A stretch of 64,000 nucleotides of DNA from Aselliscus stoliczkanus (lineage: Eukaryota; Chordata; Mammalia; Chiroptera; Hipposideridae), in assembly GCA_033961575.1 (NCBI GenBank), contig CM066738.1:70169478-70233477 (forward strand). The letters run 5' to 3'. Below, piece by piece: positions 25,511 to 35,905 of this stretch; position 1 is the first letter of the stretch; each line of letters opens with the position of its first letter. The position numbers were made by a program, and so were the translations under genes. The notes under the pieces were generated by a model. The model did not search any database. It was not told the DNA's origin and saw only the letters and a program-made list of their open reading frames with translations.

Positions 25511-25920
25511 TTTTTTTTTAAACTTTTTTTTTTTAAAGTGGGGAAGCGGGGGAAGGGGAACAAACAAGTTGCTGTCCTTTTGTTCTTCAGTCTAGTTGTG
25601 GAGGATGTTGCTTCACTGGCCCATGTTGGTATCGTCATTGTTCTCTACCTGGATGAGGCAAATCAGTCGCTGGCTTCTGGATGCTCGCTCTCCGGCTATT
25701 GGCAGCTCACGCTGGCTGCTGGCCGCTCACTGTAGCCTATGGCAGCCCATTGTAGCAGGGGCTGCAGCCTATACTGTCGCCGGGGCTTGCGCAGCCCAGC
25801 TCCAGGTGGAGCTGTTGTTAGATGTAGAGCGCAGTGTCACTGGCCCTCATATGTGGGATCCGAACTGGTGCTGCTGGCATCCCAAGCCAGCTCTTAACCA
25901 CCGCGCCACTTGGCTGGCCC
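25511..25920 (-). mobile_element. Long SINE, family A, one internal unit
   Basis: T-rich start, AAAGTGGGGAAGCGGGGGAA, conserved CTTTTGTTCTTCAGTCTAG, ending CACTTGGCTGGCCC. It interrupts an older, unclassified repeat that continues on both sides. Confidence 0.9.
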
Positions 25921-25929
25921 AAGTTTTGT

Positions 25930-26110
25930 TTTTTCATATCATTATGATTTCAAGGACTTAAACACATCTGATGTGTTTCAATCCAATTAACTATCTTTTT
26001 TGATGCAGAAATGGCCAGCAGAGACCCCTTCAAATTGGCTTTTATGTCCTTTTGACATTGTTAATATTCCTTGATGAAGCTTTTTTGCTTTCTGATATGA
26101 CAAGATGTTC
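25930..26110. mobile_element. Unclassified ancient repeat fragment
   Basis: TTTTATGTCCTTTTGACATT and CAAGATGTTCCAGGCTC are wording seen in many mammalian genomic copies. I cannot name the family with confidence. Confidence 0.4.
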
Positions 26111-26134
26111 CAGGCTCTTTAAAAACAATGTTTT

Positions 26135-26230
26135 GGCCAGCCGAGTGGCGCGGTGGTTAAGCGCTGGCTTGGGAAGCCAGCGGCCCCGGTTTGGTCCCAC
26201 ATATGAGGGCCAGTGACACTGCCCTCAAAA

Positions 26231-26277
<47 letters not shown>

Positions 26278-26280
26278 AAC
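26135..26280 (+). mobile_element. Short SINE, family C, with (AAAT)n tail
   Basis: The tRNA-like head GGCCAGCCGAGTGGCGCGGTG runs to GACACTGCCCTC, then 13 or so AAAT units. The target duplication ACAATGTTTT lies at 26125-26134 and 26281-26290. Confidence 0.92.
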
Positions 26281-27414
26281 ACAATGTTTTAAATTGAAAC
26301 TATCCTTAAAGGATGAATATTTGCAGTCATTGAAAATATCCAGAAAAGGAAACTTGGACTCAGTACAATTCTCAAATTGGAATTTCCCCAAATATATTCT
26401 GAGTAATGGCAGCTTTCTCCTTCCTTCAGGAGGTAGAAAGGTGTTGACTTGAATGATAATAACCCTCATCAATTCATAAGTTCCAGCATATGTGTTTTAA
26501 AGCCATTTATATTTTTTCCTCATTAGTCATAGATAGTTTACATGTCTGCCTGTCTGCCTTGCGAATCTGTACTCTGAAAACAAAAATCCTATCTTATTCT
26601 TTATGATTTTAGTACAGTATCTGTCACTTAGTAAGTACTTAAGAAATAATATTCTTTCATTTTTTACTTTAGGGTTAACATAAATAAATTTAGAAGAACT
26701 GTATAATGTGGGGAAACACAGTAAGGAAACAAGCTTCTACATTCCCAGAACCATACACACTCACTGTTGGTGTGTTGCCTGTCTATCTGGGTGGCTGGCT
26801 ATGTACCAGAAACATGAGTTTAGGTTTTGCATTAATATACCCTGTGATTTCTATGATAAAAATCTATACAATTATTTTTAGTCTTGAAATACGTTTTACA
26901 TTTATTACCTGATGTTAATCTACCAAATGATTAGCAAAATATATAACACAGGTGTAATGAAGGCTATTTTATAAGTTGAGAGCTAAGGAATAGAAAAATC
27001 AAATGATTTAACTGAGGACACAGAAGAAATGTAGGAGCTGAAAGGAGACTGAGTGAGTTTGTTCTTAACCCATTATTGACCCCTCCCAGGCATTCTTATG
27101 CCCAGAGCCCTTGGGGGAAACTGCTGGGATTACCCCTAACTCTTGTTTCCAGCACTGATAGTCCTGGAGGTTGGGGGTAGGAGGTGTAGGAGATAGCATC
27201 TCTGGGCCCCCCAGCCTTTAGGGCAGTGTTGCTTTTGCAGGAAAAGGAATGAAATGTGGAGTTTTGCGAGGCAACAGAAATGCCACCCTTTTAGGGGGCT
27301 ACATTTTGCCTACTTTTCAACTTATTTTAGAACTCTAGTTACTCATTCTACTTCAGATTAAGGCTATTAGTCCTCAATAGATGATAGCTAATAATTTCAT
27401 TGGGTAAGAGTCTA

Positions 27415-28255
27415 CCTTACGATCCAACAACTCCACTCTTGGATAGCTGTCCAAAGGAATCAAAAACACTAATTTGAAAAAAATATATGCACCTCTATGT
27501 GTATTGCAGTGCTATTCACAGTAGCCAATATATGGAAACAACCAAAATGCCCATCAACAGACTATTGGCTGAAAAAACTGTAGTACATTTATATATTACT
27601 CAGCCATTAAAAAGGAATATTACTCAGCCATAAAAAAGAAAGAAATCTTGGGCCGGCCGAGTGGTGCGGTGGTTAAGCGCTGGCTTCGGAAGCCAGCGGC
27701 CCTGGTTCAGTCCCACATATGAGGGCCAGTGACACTGCCCTCAAAAAAAAAAAAAGAAGAAAGAAATCTTACCATTTGCAACAACATGGATGGACCTAGA
27801 GAATATTATGCTAGATGAAATAGTCAGACTGAGAAAGACAAATACTACATGATCTCACTTATATGTGGAATCTAAGGGATAGAAAAATGAGCAAACTAAA
27901 TGGAACTAGATGGAGAGATACGGAGAAAAAAATTGATGGTTGTTAGAAAGGAGTGGGGTGGGGATGGGGGAGAAAGTAAAGGGATTAGAAAGTGCAAATT
28001 AGTAGTCAAAAAATAGTCATGGAGATGTGAAATACAGAATATAATCAATTACATTGTAAAGATTATTTATAGGCCCAGGAGGTGGAGTGCAGCACAGGGA
28101 ATATAGTAGATGGTATTATAACAGCTGTATAAGATGTTAGAGGGGTAGTAGATGGGGGAGGCGGGGGGTATCATTTTGTGAGGAGTGTAAATGTCTAACT
28201 ATCACATTGCTTTATACACCTGAAACTAATAATAATAAATTTTAAAAAAATAAGT
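27415..28255 (+). mobile_element. L1 3' end carrying a nested SINE
   Basis: L1 wording: AACAACTCCACTCTTGGATA, AACAACATGGATGGACCTAG, CATGATCTCACTTATATGTG, ending ACACCTGAAACTAATAATAA and an A-rich tail. No intact reading frame remains. Confidence 0.85.
27650..27756 (+). mobile_element. Short SINE, family C, nested in L1
   Basis: GGGCCGGCCGAGTGGTGCGG through GACACTGCCCTC and an A run. The perfect 14-bp target duplication AAGAAAGAAATCTT lies at 27636-27649 and 27757-27770. Removing it would restore a continuous L1 sequence. Confidence 0.95.
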
Positions 28256-28334
28256 GTTCTGATTCTTTAAGGGTTCCTCTGTGGCTACTATTGACAATGA
28301 CCAAAGAGAGGCCACTACTCGGAGAAGGGAACTA

Positions 28335-28414
28335 TTGGGTTGTCGAAAAAGTCATGATGTATTTTTCTATGTTTTTCATTGCAAAAATGCATCATGACTT
28401 TTCCGACAATCCAA
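28335..28414. mobile_element. 80-bp mariner MITE, near-perfect palindrome
   Basis: TTGGGTTGTCGAAAAAGTC at one end and the complement GACTTTTCCGACAATCCAA at the other are flanked by TA at 28333-28334 and 28415-28416. The two 32-base arms differ at three positions. Size and form match MADE1-like mariner MITEs. Confidence 0.9.
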
Positions 28415-28416
28415 TA

Positions 28417-31004
28417 CATTAGGAAGGACTTGGGGTGTGTGGTGAGGGTCAGGTCACTGGGACATTTGACATTAAGTGAAAAAGAGAAGGAGGTTGAATC
28501 CTAGGGCTGAAGATTTCTAAAATGTGAGCATAGATATAATGTGAATTCTTAATTTCTCAAATGACAAACAATTCAAATTGCTCCCAGTCTCCAAAGTGGA
28601 GGTTTGGGGCTGTGGTAGCAGAATGGCCAGATCAAGGCTATGGGTAGGTGGAATGAAGGTCTTGACTCACAATGATTAGTAGGCACAGCCTGGTAGCTTT
28701 CACAGCCTGAATTTGAGAAAGTGATCCTTGTGGTGGAAATATTTGGCCACAGTAGAGCTGTTGAGTACTGATATCCCTGGTAGCCTCTTCCCAGAGACAG
28801 GACTTGCTGCACCTGTGAGCAATATGAGCTCTTTTGTGCCTAGGGTATGGAGTAGGTAGAGTTCTGCATCTCAGATTTTCACTCCATTTACACTGTCCTT
28901 ATTCGTCTTTGGGCTGACCCAAAGCTCGAGAGGGACCTCCTCCCCTGACGGAAGCTGGGATATTTTACTCCTATAGCCTTGTCCCCACCTGACAGCTCCT
29001 GCCCACCTCTCCTGTCCTCTCCAATGCACACTTATATACAAGCAGAGCCACCCTTAAACATTTCAAAATGCTTTCAGATCCTGGAGGACTGATGCTCTTA
29101 GGAAAGGACTAAATTTATCTGACTTGATCTCCAAGGTACCGTGACTTAGAAATTTAGTGACCTCCTTTCAATTCATCTTTTTCCCCAATCTTTTTTCTTG
29201 AAAATTTTCAAGGAAGCCTACATAAAAGCTGAAAAAACAGTACAATGAACATCATTATATCCTTCACCTAGACTCACTGATTCTTTCAGTTGACGTTTAT
29301 TGAACACCACTATATTCTAGACACAATGATAGCCTTTGGATAAAGACCAATGAGTGTGTCCTGCTTCCAGAGCTCAAGCTGCTCATGGCTTATTGGAAAA
29401 GGGAGACCATAAAATGAACAGAAAACCTATAATATGGTCTGATAATGGTGCTACTCCAGGGAAGTGTATTAAGAGTAAAAAAAGCAGCATGGATGAAGGC
29501 ATGGGAATTTGACAAGGCCTGGTAGATTTGTAGAAATGCAACTCAGTGATGAGGAAAGTGCTTTTCAGCAGAGAGAAGCCCAGATCTAGCCATGTGTATG
29601 TCAGCTTTGGAAGACAGCGAAGCTGAATGCTCTGAAAGTTTTAAGCCAAAAATGTTTTTCAGAATTGGTAAGGAGATTGTCTATGTTCCTTTGCAAAAGA
29701 AAAATAAAATGGTTGCCAGGGCTGGTGGCTGTCAGGGATCCTGCAGGAAGAGTGTATTGGTGACTCAAGGGCTGTTGAGTTTCTCAGAATTGCTCTGCTA
29801 TATGTCATCCTTGGTATTGGTAACCCACATGTTGGGGGCCCCTGGCCTTTGTGAGTTCTTGGGGTCCCTGTTTTCTGCCAATAACTTGCTTCTCATTTCC
29901 TGGACTCCATCAGGGGTGAGCCTTGTAGAATAATTACCCTAAATTGTTACACCTAAGTTTTGAATGAACCTTCTATTTATTTGAAAAGAAGCAAAGGGAC
30001 ACACTTGAAATGTCATGAAAACTTTTAAATAGATGTGGGAACCATTTCTCCTTCTAAGGAGAACAGCATTTCCTAGTTTTTCAATATGGCTCTGAAGTGA
30101 TTTATGGCATAGGGTAACCGTACTTGTGATGTCTCATCTCTGGGGAAGATTTAACTACTTTTCTCATATTGTAACTAAAAGGACAAAGTTCTCCCATGCA
30201 TGTCCATATTTGCTTTAAGTTTTTCACTTAGCACTTAAAAAAATAACTCATAAAGACTAGAAACTATGATCTCTATCACCTTGCCTCGGATATCTCAATT
30301 TTATAATCTTATTGTGGAAAGGGTTGGTTTAGCTTGATTAATTTGTTTAAATATACCAATATCTTGGTGTCCTTCAGATAGGATGCCATGGTGGTCTCAC
30401 TTTAGGTGGGACTGTGACAGAAAGTGAGGGAGTGGTTTGATGGAAGAACCCCTAATCTGTCCGCTTCTGGGGGTCAAAAAGAAATTCAGTTGCACTAGAC
30501 TTGTTAGATACAACCTCTTCTCCGTATCTGAAATTTAGGTCGGCAACCCAAGTTTGCCCTGTAGCAAAGTGTCTTGCTGGGCACAGTCGAGTAGGTTTAC
30601 TGGACAAATGGCAGCTTAATACCCACAAGGAAAGGCTGCTGAGCATTAGAATCTCTGCTTCCTGAGAGCACAAAGTTTCTCTCCTATACTGTGCGGCTCC
30701 AGGCTTGCAGCGTGCAGTAGGAAGAGACAGAGGCTTTACCCACCTAAAGACATAATAACAGAAAAAACCATAGTCTTACTCCCTTCTCTTTTATTTCCTG
30801 ACTGGGGCACTGCAGTATCCTGAGAAAATTGAAGTTGCTCTTTATACAAAAAGCAAAGGCAAATCTCTAATTGTACTGGTATTGTTTACGTACTTTCATA
30901 TCTAATGGTATATTCAGACAGCACTGGCTGATTCCAGGTTTTGAATTGAATCAAGGAATTAAACAATTGACATTTTTCAAAGTGTGTTCTTTCTATTTTT
31001 ATTT
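28417..31004. other. Intergenic, mostly unrecognised
   Basis: Apart from the L2-like relic at 29280 I see no defined element. The 113-codon frame at 29592 has no family signature. Confidence 0.5.
29280..29530. mobile_element. L2/MIR-related relic
   Basis: GTTTATTGAACACCACTAT followed by a description-like order (target size phrase, then ATAAAATGAACAG) matches decayed L2-related ends. Confidence 0.4.
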
Positions 31005-31260
31005 TTTTTCAGCTTTATTTAGATGTAATTGACATATAACATTGTATAAGTTTAAGGTGTATAGCATGATGATTTCACACACATGTATATTATGAAATGA
31101 TTACCACAAGATTAGTTAACTCCATCACCCCATATGACTACTCTTTTGTGGTGAGAACATTTAAGATCTACTCTCTTGGCAACTTTCAAGTATACTACAG
31201 TATTGTTAATTATAGTCACCATGCTGTGCATTAGATCCCCAGAACTTATTCATCTTAATG
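31005..31260. mobile_element. L1-related fragment
   Basis: Phrases such as AATTGACATATAACATTGTA, AACATTTAAGATCTACTCTC and ATAGTCACCATGCTGTGCAT are familiar from old mammalian L1 ends. Strand not assigned. Confidence 0.65.
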
Positions 31261-31665
31261 AGAGTCTGTTCTGTAGAAAATACAGGCATTTAAGGTATAT
31301 ATGATACCTTTCTCCAAATAACTTAAAAACTTACTAACACAAGTAACACGAAAGTTAGAAATGATGTAATTAGTGTTAAAGGAGGTCAGAAGAAAGTCAC
31401 AATAGTGATAGTAGGGGCAGTCTGAGATGGTTTCTTGGATGAGAGGCAATAAACAAGTAGGCTTAAACTCAGCAAATATTATAATACATAAGACATGTGA
31501 AAGGGGGTCTGAAAGATACACACCAAACTGTTTAGTTCTGGGAAGGAGCCTGGGACTGGGTATGGGAGGTATTAAGGAGGACAATTGATTTTGACTGTAT
31601 TTGTTTATCACTTGTATAATCAGTGATCAGTGGTGAGCTGAAAAATGTTTAAGAAGCAGCTATTG

Positions 31666-32149
31666 GTTTTTGTTTTGTTTTGTTTTGTTTTTTTGCTTTT
31701 TTTTAAAAGATTTTTATTGGGGAATTGGCGGAGGGGAACAGCGTTGGGGAATCGGGGAAGGGGAACAGACAAGTTGCTGTCTTTTTTTTGTTCTTCAGTT
31801 AGTTGCAGAGGATGTTGCTTCACTGTTGGTATCGTCATTGCGCTCTTCCCGGATGAGGCAGATCGGTCGCTGGCCTCTGGATGTCGCTCACTGCGGCTAT
31901 TGGCAGCTCACGCTTGGCTGCCAGCCGCACACGCTGGCTGCCGGCCACTCACTGTAGCCTATGGCAGCCCACTGCAGCAGGGGCTGCAGCCCACACCATC
32001 ACCGGGGCTCGCACAGCCCAGCTCCAGGTGGAGCTGTGGAGCTGTTGTTAGCTGTAGAGGACAGTGTCACTGGCCCTCATGTGGGATCCGAACCGGGGCC
32101 GCTGGCATCCCAAAACCAGCGCTTAACCAATGCGCCACTCGGCCGGCCC
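31666..32149 (-). mobile_element. Long SINE, family A, first of a tandem pair
   Basis: (TTTTG)n and T-rich start, doubled tail unit (GAACAGCGTTGGGGAATCGG), two internal units, ending CACTCGGCCGGCCC. With the next SINE it is enclosed by GCAGCTATTG at 31656-31665 and 32267-32276. Confidence 0.92.
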
Positions 32150-32157
32150 TGGTTTGG

Positions 32158-32266
32158 TTTTTTTTTTTTTTTTTTTTAAGGGCAGTGTCACTGGCCCTCA
32201 TATGTGGGACCGAACCGGGGCCGCTGGTTTCCTAAGCCAGCGCTTAACCACCGCGCCACTCGGCCG
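32158..32266 (-). mobile_element. Short SINE, family C, second of a tandem pair
   Basis: T run, AAGGGCAGTGTCACTGGCC through CGCCACTCGGCCGGC. It abuts the preceding long SINE in the same orientation, separated by TGGTTTGG only, and shares the outer target duplication. Confidence 0.92.
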
Positions 32267-32389
32267 GCAGCTATTGCTTCTTAAAAAATAGCTTCTATTA
32301 TGGTGTAGTCAATTTCTGTGCTATAAATACGTCCACCATGGCTAATTTCAAGCAATCCATGTAAGACCAACTAGCCCACAAATTCGTAG

Positions 32390-33100
32390 AAATTTGATAA
32401 TTCAAGCACTTAGTGCTAGGTTTTGAGTCAGGTGCTGGGGAAGATGGAGAAAAGATTATGATGCAGTCCTTGTCTGCCAGGCAACAGAAATATAGTGGGT
32501 GAGCTAAAAGAGGAACTAAAGGAGGGAGAGATTAACTTTGGCAAGGTTTGGGTAAGGAGAACTAGAGAAGGTTTTCTGAATGAACTTGAAGAGATGGGGT
32601 CATAGTTATATAACTAGAGAATAGCAAAAGGCCCCAAAGCATGGAAATACATGCTACATTCAGAGAATTCCAAGTTGCTCACTTTGCACTGGATTGGCAC
32701 AAAATATAGAATGAGGCCAGAAGAGAGGATTGGGGCCTACTGTCAAAGGTGAGGAATTTCACTGTGTAGTAAAGAAAGCTACTGACAGTTTTCGAGAAAG
32801 ATCAGACAATAATTCTGATGGCAATGTGAAGACTAAACTGTAAGAGACCATTACAATGTTTCAAGCAGGGCTTCAATTAAGGCAATGTGGAAGAGATAGA
32901 AATAGGGCAGAACCAAGTATTTCGAGAGGAAGAATTAACAGGACAATGGGTTGGTTGAAGTGAGTGGAAGAGATTGGTTGCTTGAAGATAAAATTTGGGA
33001 CTTTGAAAAGTGATAATTCTGCCTTCTGTGGGAAGGAATGATTTCATCAGAAAAGAAAGGACACATTTTAAAGAGACTATGAAGCCTAGGACTTGGGATC
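32390..33100. mobile_element. Ancient repeat, probably the 2850-3720 type
   Basis: GCTAGGTTTTGAGTCAGGTGC, ATGCAGTCCTTGTCTGCC and GTTTCAAGCAGGGCTTC suggest the same old family; decayed. Confidence 0.35.
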
Positions 33101-33109
33101 CCAATTGGT

Positions 33110-34045
33110 TATTTCCCTGTGTCTTGCTACTGACATTTGTAAGTTTGAAAGCAAGAAGGTCTGAGATATGAGTGCCAGGTCATGAAGATGGCTTTTTTTT
33201 TTTTCTGAATTTGGATTTATTGATCTTGATTCTGGGTAGTTATTTTATGAAAATGATGGATTATTTTTTGCTTTGGGGTAGAAGATATCTCACAAAATTG
33301 TGAAATAATCATTAACCCAGGAGTTTACTAGACAAATAATAATTTATCCAAGGAGAATGAGTAAGGGAAGAGAAGAAAGCACCCAGGTAATCCTGTGAAT
33401 CCAGTTATTCAGAAGGGTAATAGGAATTACATAGAAAGAATAAGAGAGCAGGAGGTGCCTGGTGATTCACATGAGAAAACAGTCGGGAAGGAGGCCAGAA
33501 ATAATACTTAAGGCCTTAGATGTCTGGTACAAACACACAGGGCATAGATAACAAGCAAAGAAACTTGGAATTATAACACCAGGTGTAAACATGATGATGT
33601 TATTGAAATCTTGTTGATGGGAATCAAGACTGACATACAGTGATAAAATCGAATCTATTCCCCATTCAAAAGAAGCTTAGCTATTAGATGAGAAAGAAGA
33701 GTAGTGTGTATTGTAGGGAACTAAGTGGAAGGCCATTGAAGAACATAAAGGTGAATATTTAGGAAGAGAGGATAAGAACATTAAAGCAATTACTATGTGC
33801 CATTTGGCCAGAAGGTAATAGGGCAAATATTAAATATCAAATTTGTATAAAACATCCAAATAAAATCCTTTCAAAATTAGTAATGGGAAATCTGACCTTG
33901 GATTCACTAACATAACATTTTTATATCTATTTTTATGCTGAAATAGCTACATGTAGTTTCTGACCAAGACTTTTAAAAGATGGTCCCTTGAAATTCTCAA
34001 TAATCTCCATCAAAAAAAAAAAAAAACTTCTTTGTATAATTGGGT
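33110..34045. other. Intergenic, nothing recognised
   Basis: AT-rich DNA without SINEs or a credible frame. Confidence 0.5.
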
Positions 34046-34058
34046 GACAAAAATTTTA

Positions 34059-34544
34059 TTTTATTTTATTTTTTAAAGATTTTATTGGGGAATTGAGGGA
34101 AGGGAACAGCATTGGGGAACTGGGGAAGGGGAACAGACAAGTTGCTGTCCTTTTGTTCTTCAGTCTAGTTGTGGAGGACATTGCTTCACTGGCCCATGTT
34201 GGTATCATCATTGTTCTCTACCCAGGTGAGGCAGATCGGTCGCCAGCCTCTGAACGCCCACTCACAGCAGCTCTTGGCAGCTCACGCTGGCTGCCAGCCA
34301 CTTACGCTGGCTGCGAGCTGCTTTCGCTGGCTGCCAGCCACTCACTGTAGCCTATGGCAGCCCGCTGCAACAGGGGCTGCAGCCATGCTGTCCTGGGGAT
34401 TCATAGCAGCCCAGCTACAGGTGGAGCTGTTGTTCACCATATTAGCTGTAGAGGGCAGTGTCACTGACTCTCATATGTGGGATCTGAACCAGGGTCGCTG
34501 GTGTCCCAAGCCAGCTCTTAACAAACGCTCCACTCGGCTGGCCC
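34059..34544 (-). mobile_element. Long SINE, family A, three internal units
   Basis: (TTTTA)n start, doubled tail unit and a centre with three CTGGCTGCCAGCCACTCAC-like units, the most in this window. GACAAAAA lies at 34046 and 34545. Confidence 0.92.
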
Positions 34545-34556
34545 GACAAAAAAAAA

Positions 34557-34665
34557 TTTTTTTTTTTTTTGAGGGCAGTGTCACTGGCCCTCATATGTGG
34601 GAACGAACCAGGGCCGCTGGCTTCCCAAGCCAGTGCTTAACCACTGTGCCACTCGGCCGGCCCCC
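34557..34665 (-). mobile_element. Short SINE, family C, second of a tandem pair
   Basis: T run, GAGGGCAGTGTCACTGGCC through CACTCGGCCGGCCCCC. It sits head-to-tail after the long SINE, as at 32158, with the A/T-rich string CAAAAAATTTTT on both sides. Confidence 0.9.
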
Positions 34666-34741
34666 AACAAAAAATTTTTAAATACTTTTTATAACTGTTT
34701 AAAAATGTACTACAGTTAATACTATCCAAGAGTACATACTT

Positions 34742-35212
34742 CTGGGTCAGCTGAGTGGCTCATTGGTTAAGAGTTGGCTTGGAAGTATGAGCTCTGAGCA
34801 GCAGGGCCACTGGTTCGGATCCTACATGGGCCAGTGACTCTGCGCCCTCTACAGCTAAGATGGAGAAAAACAGCTCCACCTGGAGCCGGGCTGCCGTGAG
34901 TCACTGGCAAGGGCGTAGGCTGTAGTGGGGCTGCAGTGGGCTGCCTAAGCTACAGCGAGCGGCAGGCAGGCAGAGTGAGCTGCTGTGAGCCCCCGTGAGC
35001 CCGCGTGAGCGACATCTTCCAATGGCCGGCAACCGATCTGCCTCAGCTGGGAAGAGTGCAATGATCACAATACCAACATGGGCCAGTAAAGCAATGTCCT
35101 CCACAACTAGATTGAAGAACAACAGAAAGAAAAGAACAGCAACTTGTCTGTTCTCCTTCCCTGATTCTCCAACGCTGTTACCCTCCCCCAATTCCCCAAT
35201 TAAAAAAAAAAA
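34742..35212 (+). mobile_element. Long SINE, family A, variant head
   Basis: The head GGTCAGCTGAGTGGCTCATTGG has a family B-like anticodon-side sequence (GTATGAGCTCTGAGCAGCAGGG) but a family A body and doubled tail. It looks like a chimera. Target duplication AGTACATACTT/AGTACATCCTT lies at 34731-34741 and 35213-35223. Confidence 0.9.
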
Positions 35213-35498
35213 AGTACATCCTTTTTGAAAATTGAAAAATGTAATGTTGAAATTTCTGTGATAAGGTAAACAGATTCCTTACAATGGGCTGATACACTTG
35301 TTTCTCACCCAGGAGGACAGCCCTCCAGCCAGGTTAATAACCCGCTGTAGCCAAGGATCATGAGTCTGCTCAAAGGGGTCTGATCAAAACTTCAGCAATG
35401 TGAGTCTCTAGAATGTATCAGGCCAGGGGCATATAGTTGCTCTCAGGTGGTCTAATCTCATTTGGAGCCATACTCCATCAGTACCTGGAGATGTGGGT

Positions 35499-35905
35499 GC
35501 TATGGATTGAACTGTGTCCTCCTGCTCAAATTCATATGTGGAAGTCTTAACCCCCAGTTCCTCAGAATGTGACCTTATGGAAATGAAGTCTTTGCAGATG
35601 TAATCAACTTAAAATTAGATTAGAGTGGACCCTAATCCAGTGGTTAGTGTTCTTACAGGAAAAGGAAAATTTGGACACAAAGACATCCATAGAAGGAAAA
35701 CAATGTTAATAGACACAGGGAAAAGATGGCTTTCTACAAGCCAAGAGAGAGATCTGAAACAGATCTTTCCTTCACAGCCCTCAGGAGGAACCAAACCTGC
35801 CAACACCTTGATTTTGGACTTTTGGCTTCCAGAAGTGAGACTTTCGTTGTTTAAGCCACTCAGTCTGTGATGCTTTCTTATGGCAGCCCTAGTTATATGG
35901 GAATA
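35499..35905 (+). mobile_element. MLT1-type solo LTR (old endogenous retrovirus-like)
   Basis: It opens TGCTATGGATTGAACTGTGT, contains AATTCATATGTGGAAGTC and CACCTTGATTTTGGACTTT, and closes GTTTAAGCCACTCAGTCTG then TTATGGCAGCCCTAG, as in mammalian MLT1 LTRs. No internal coding region is present. Confidence 0.75.
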
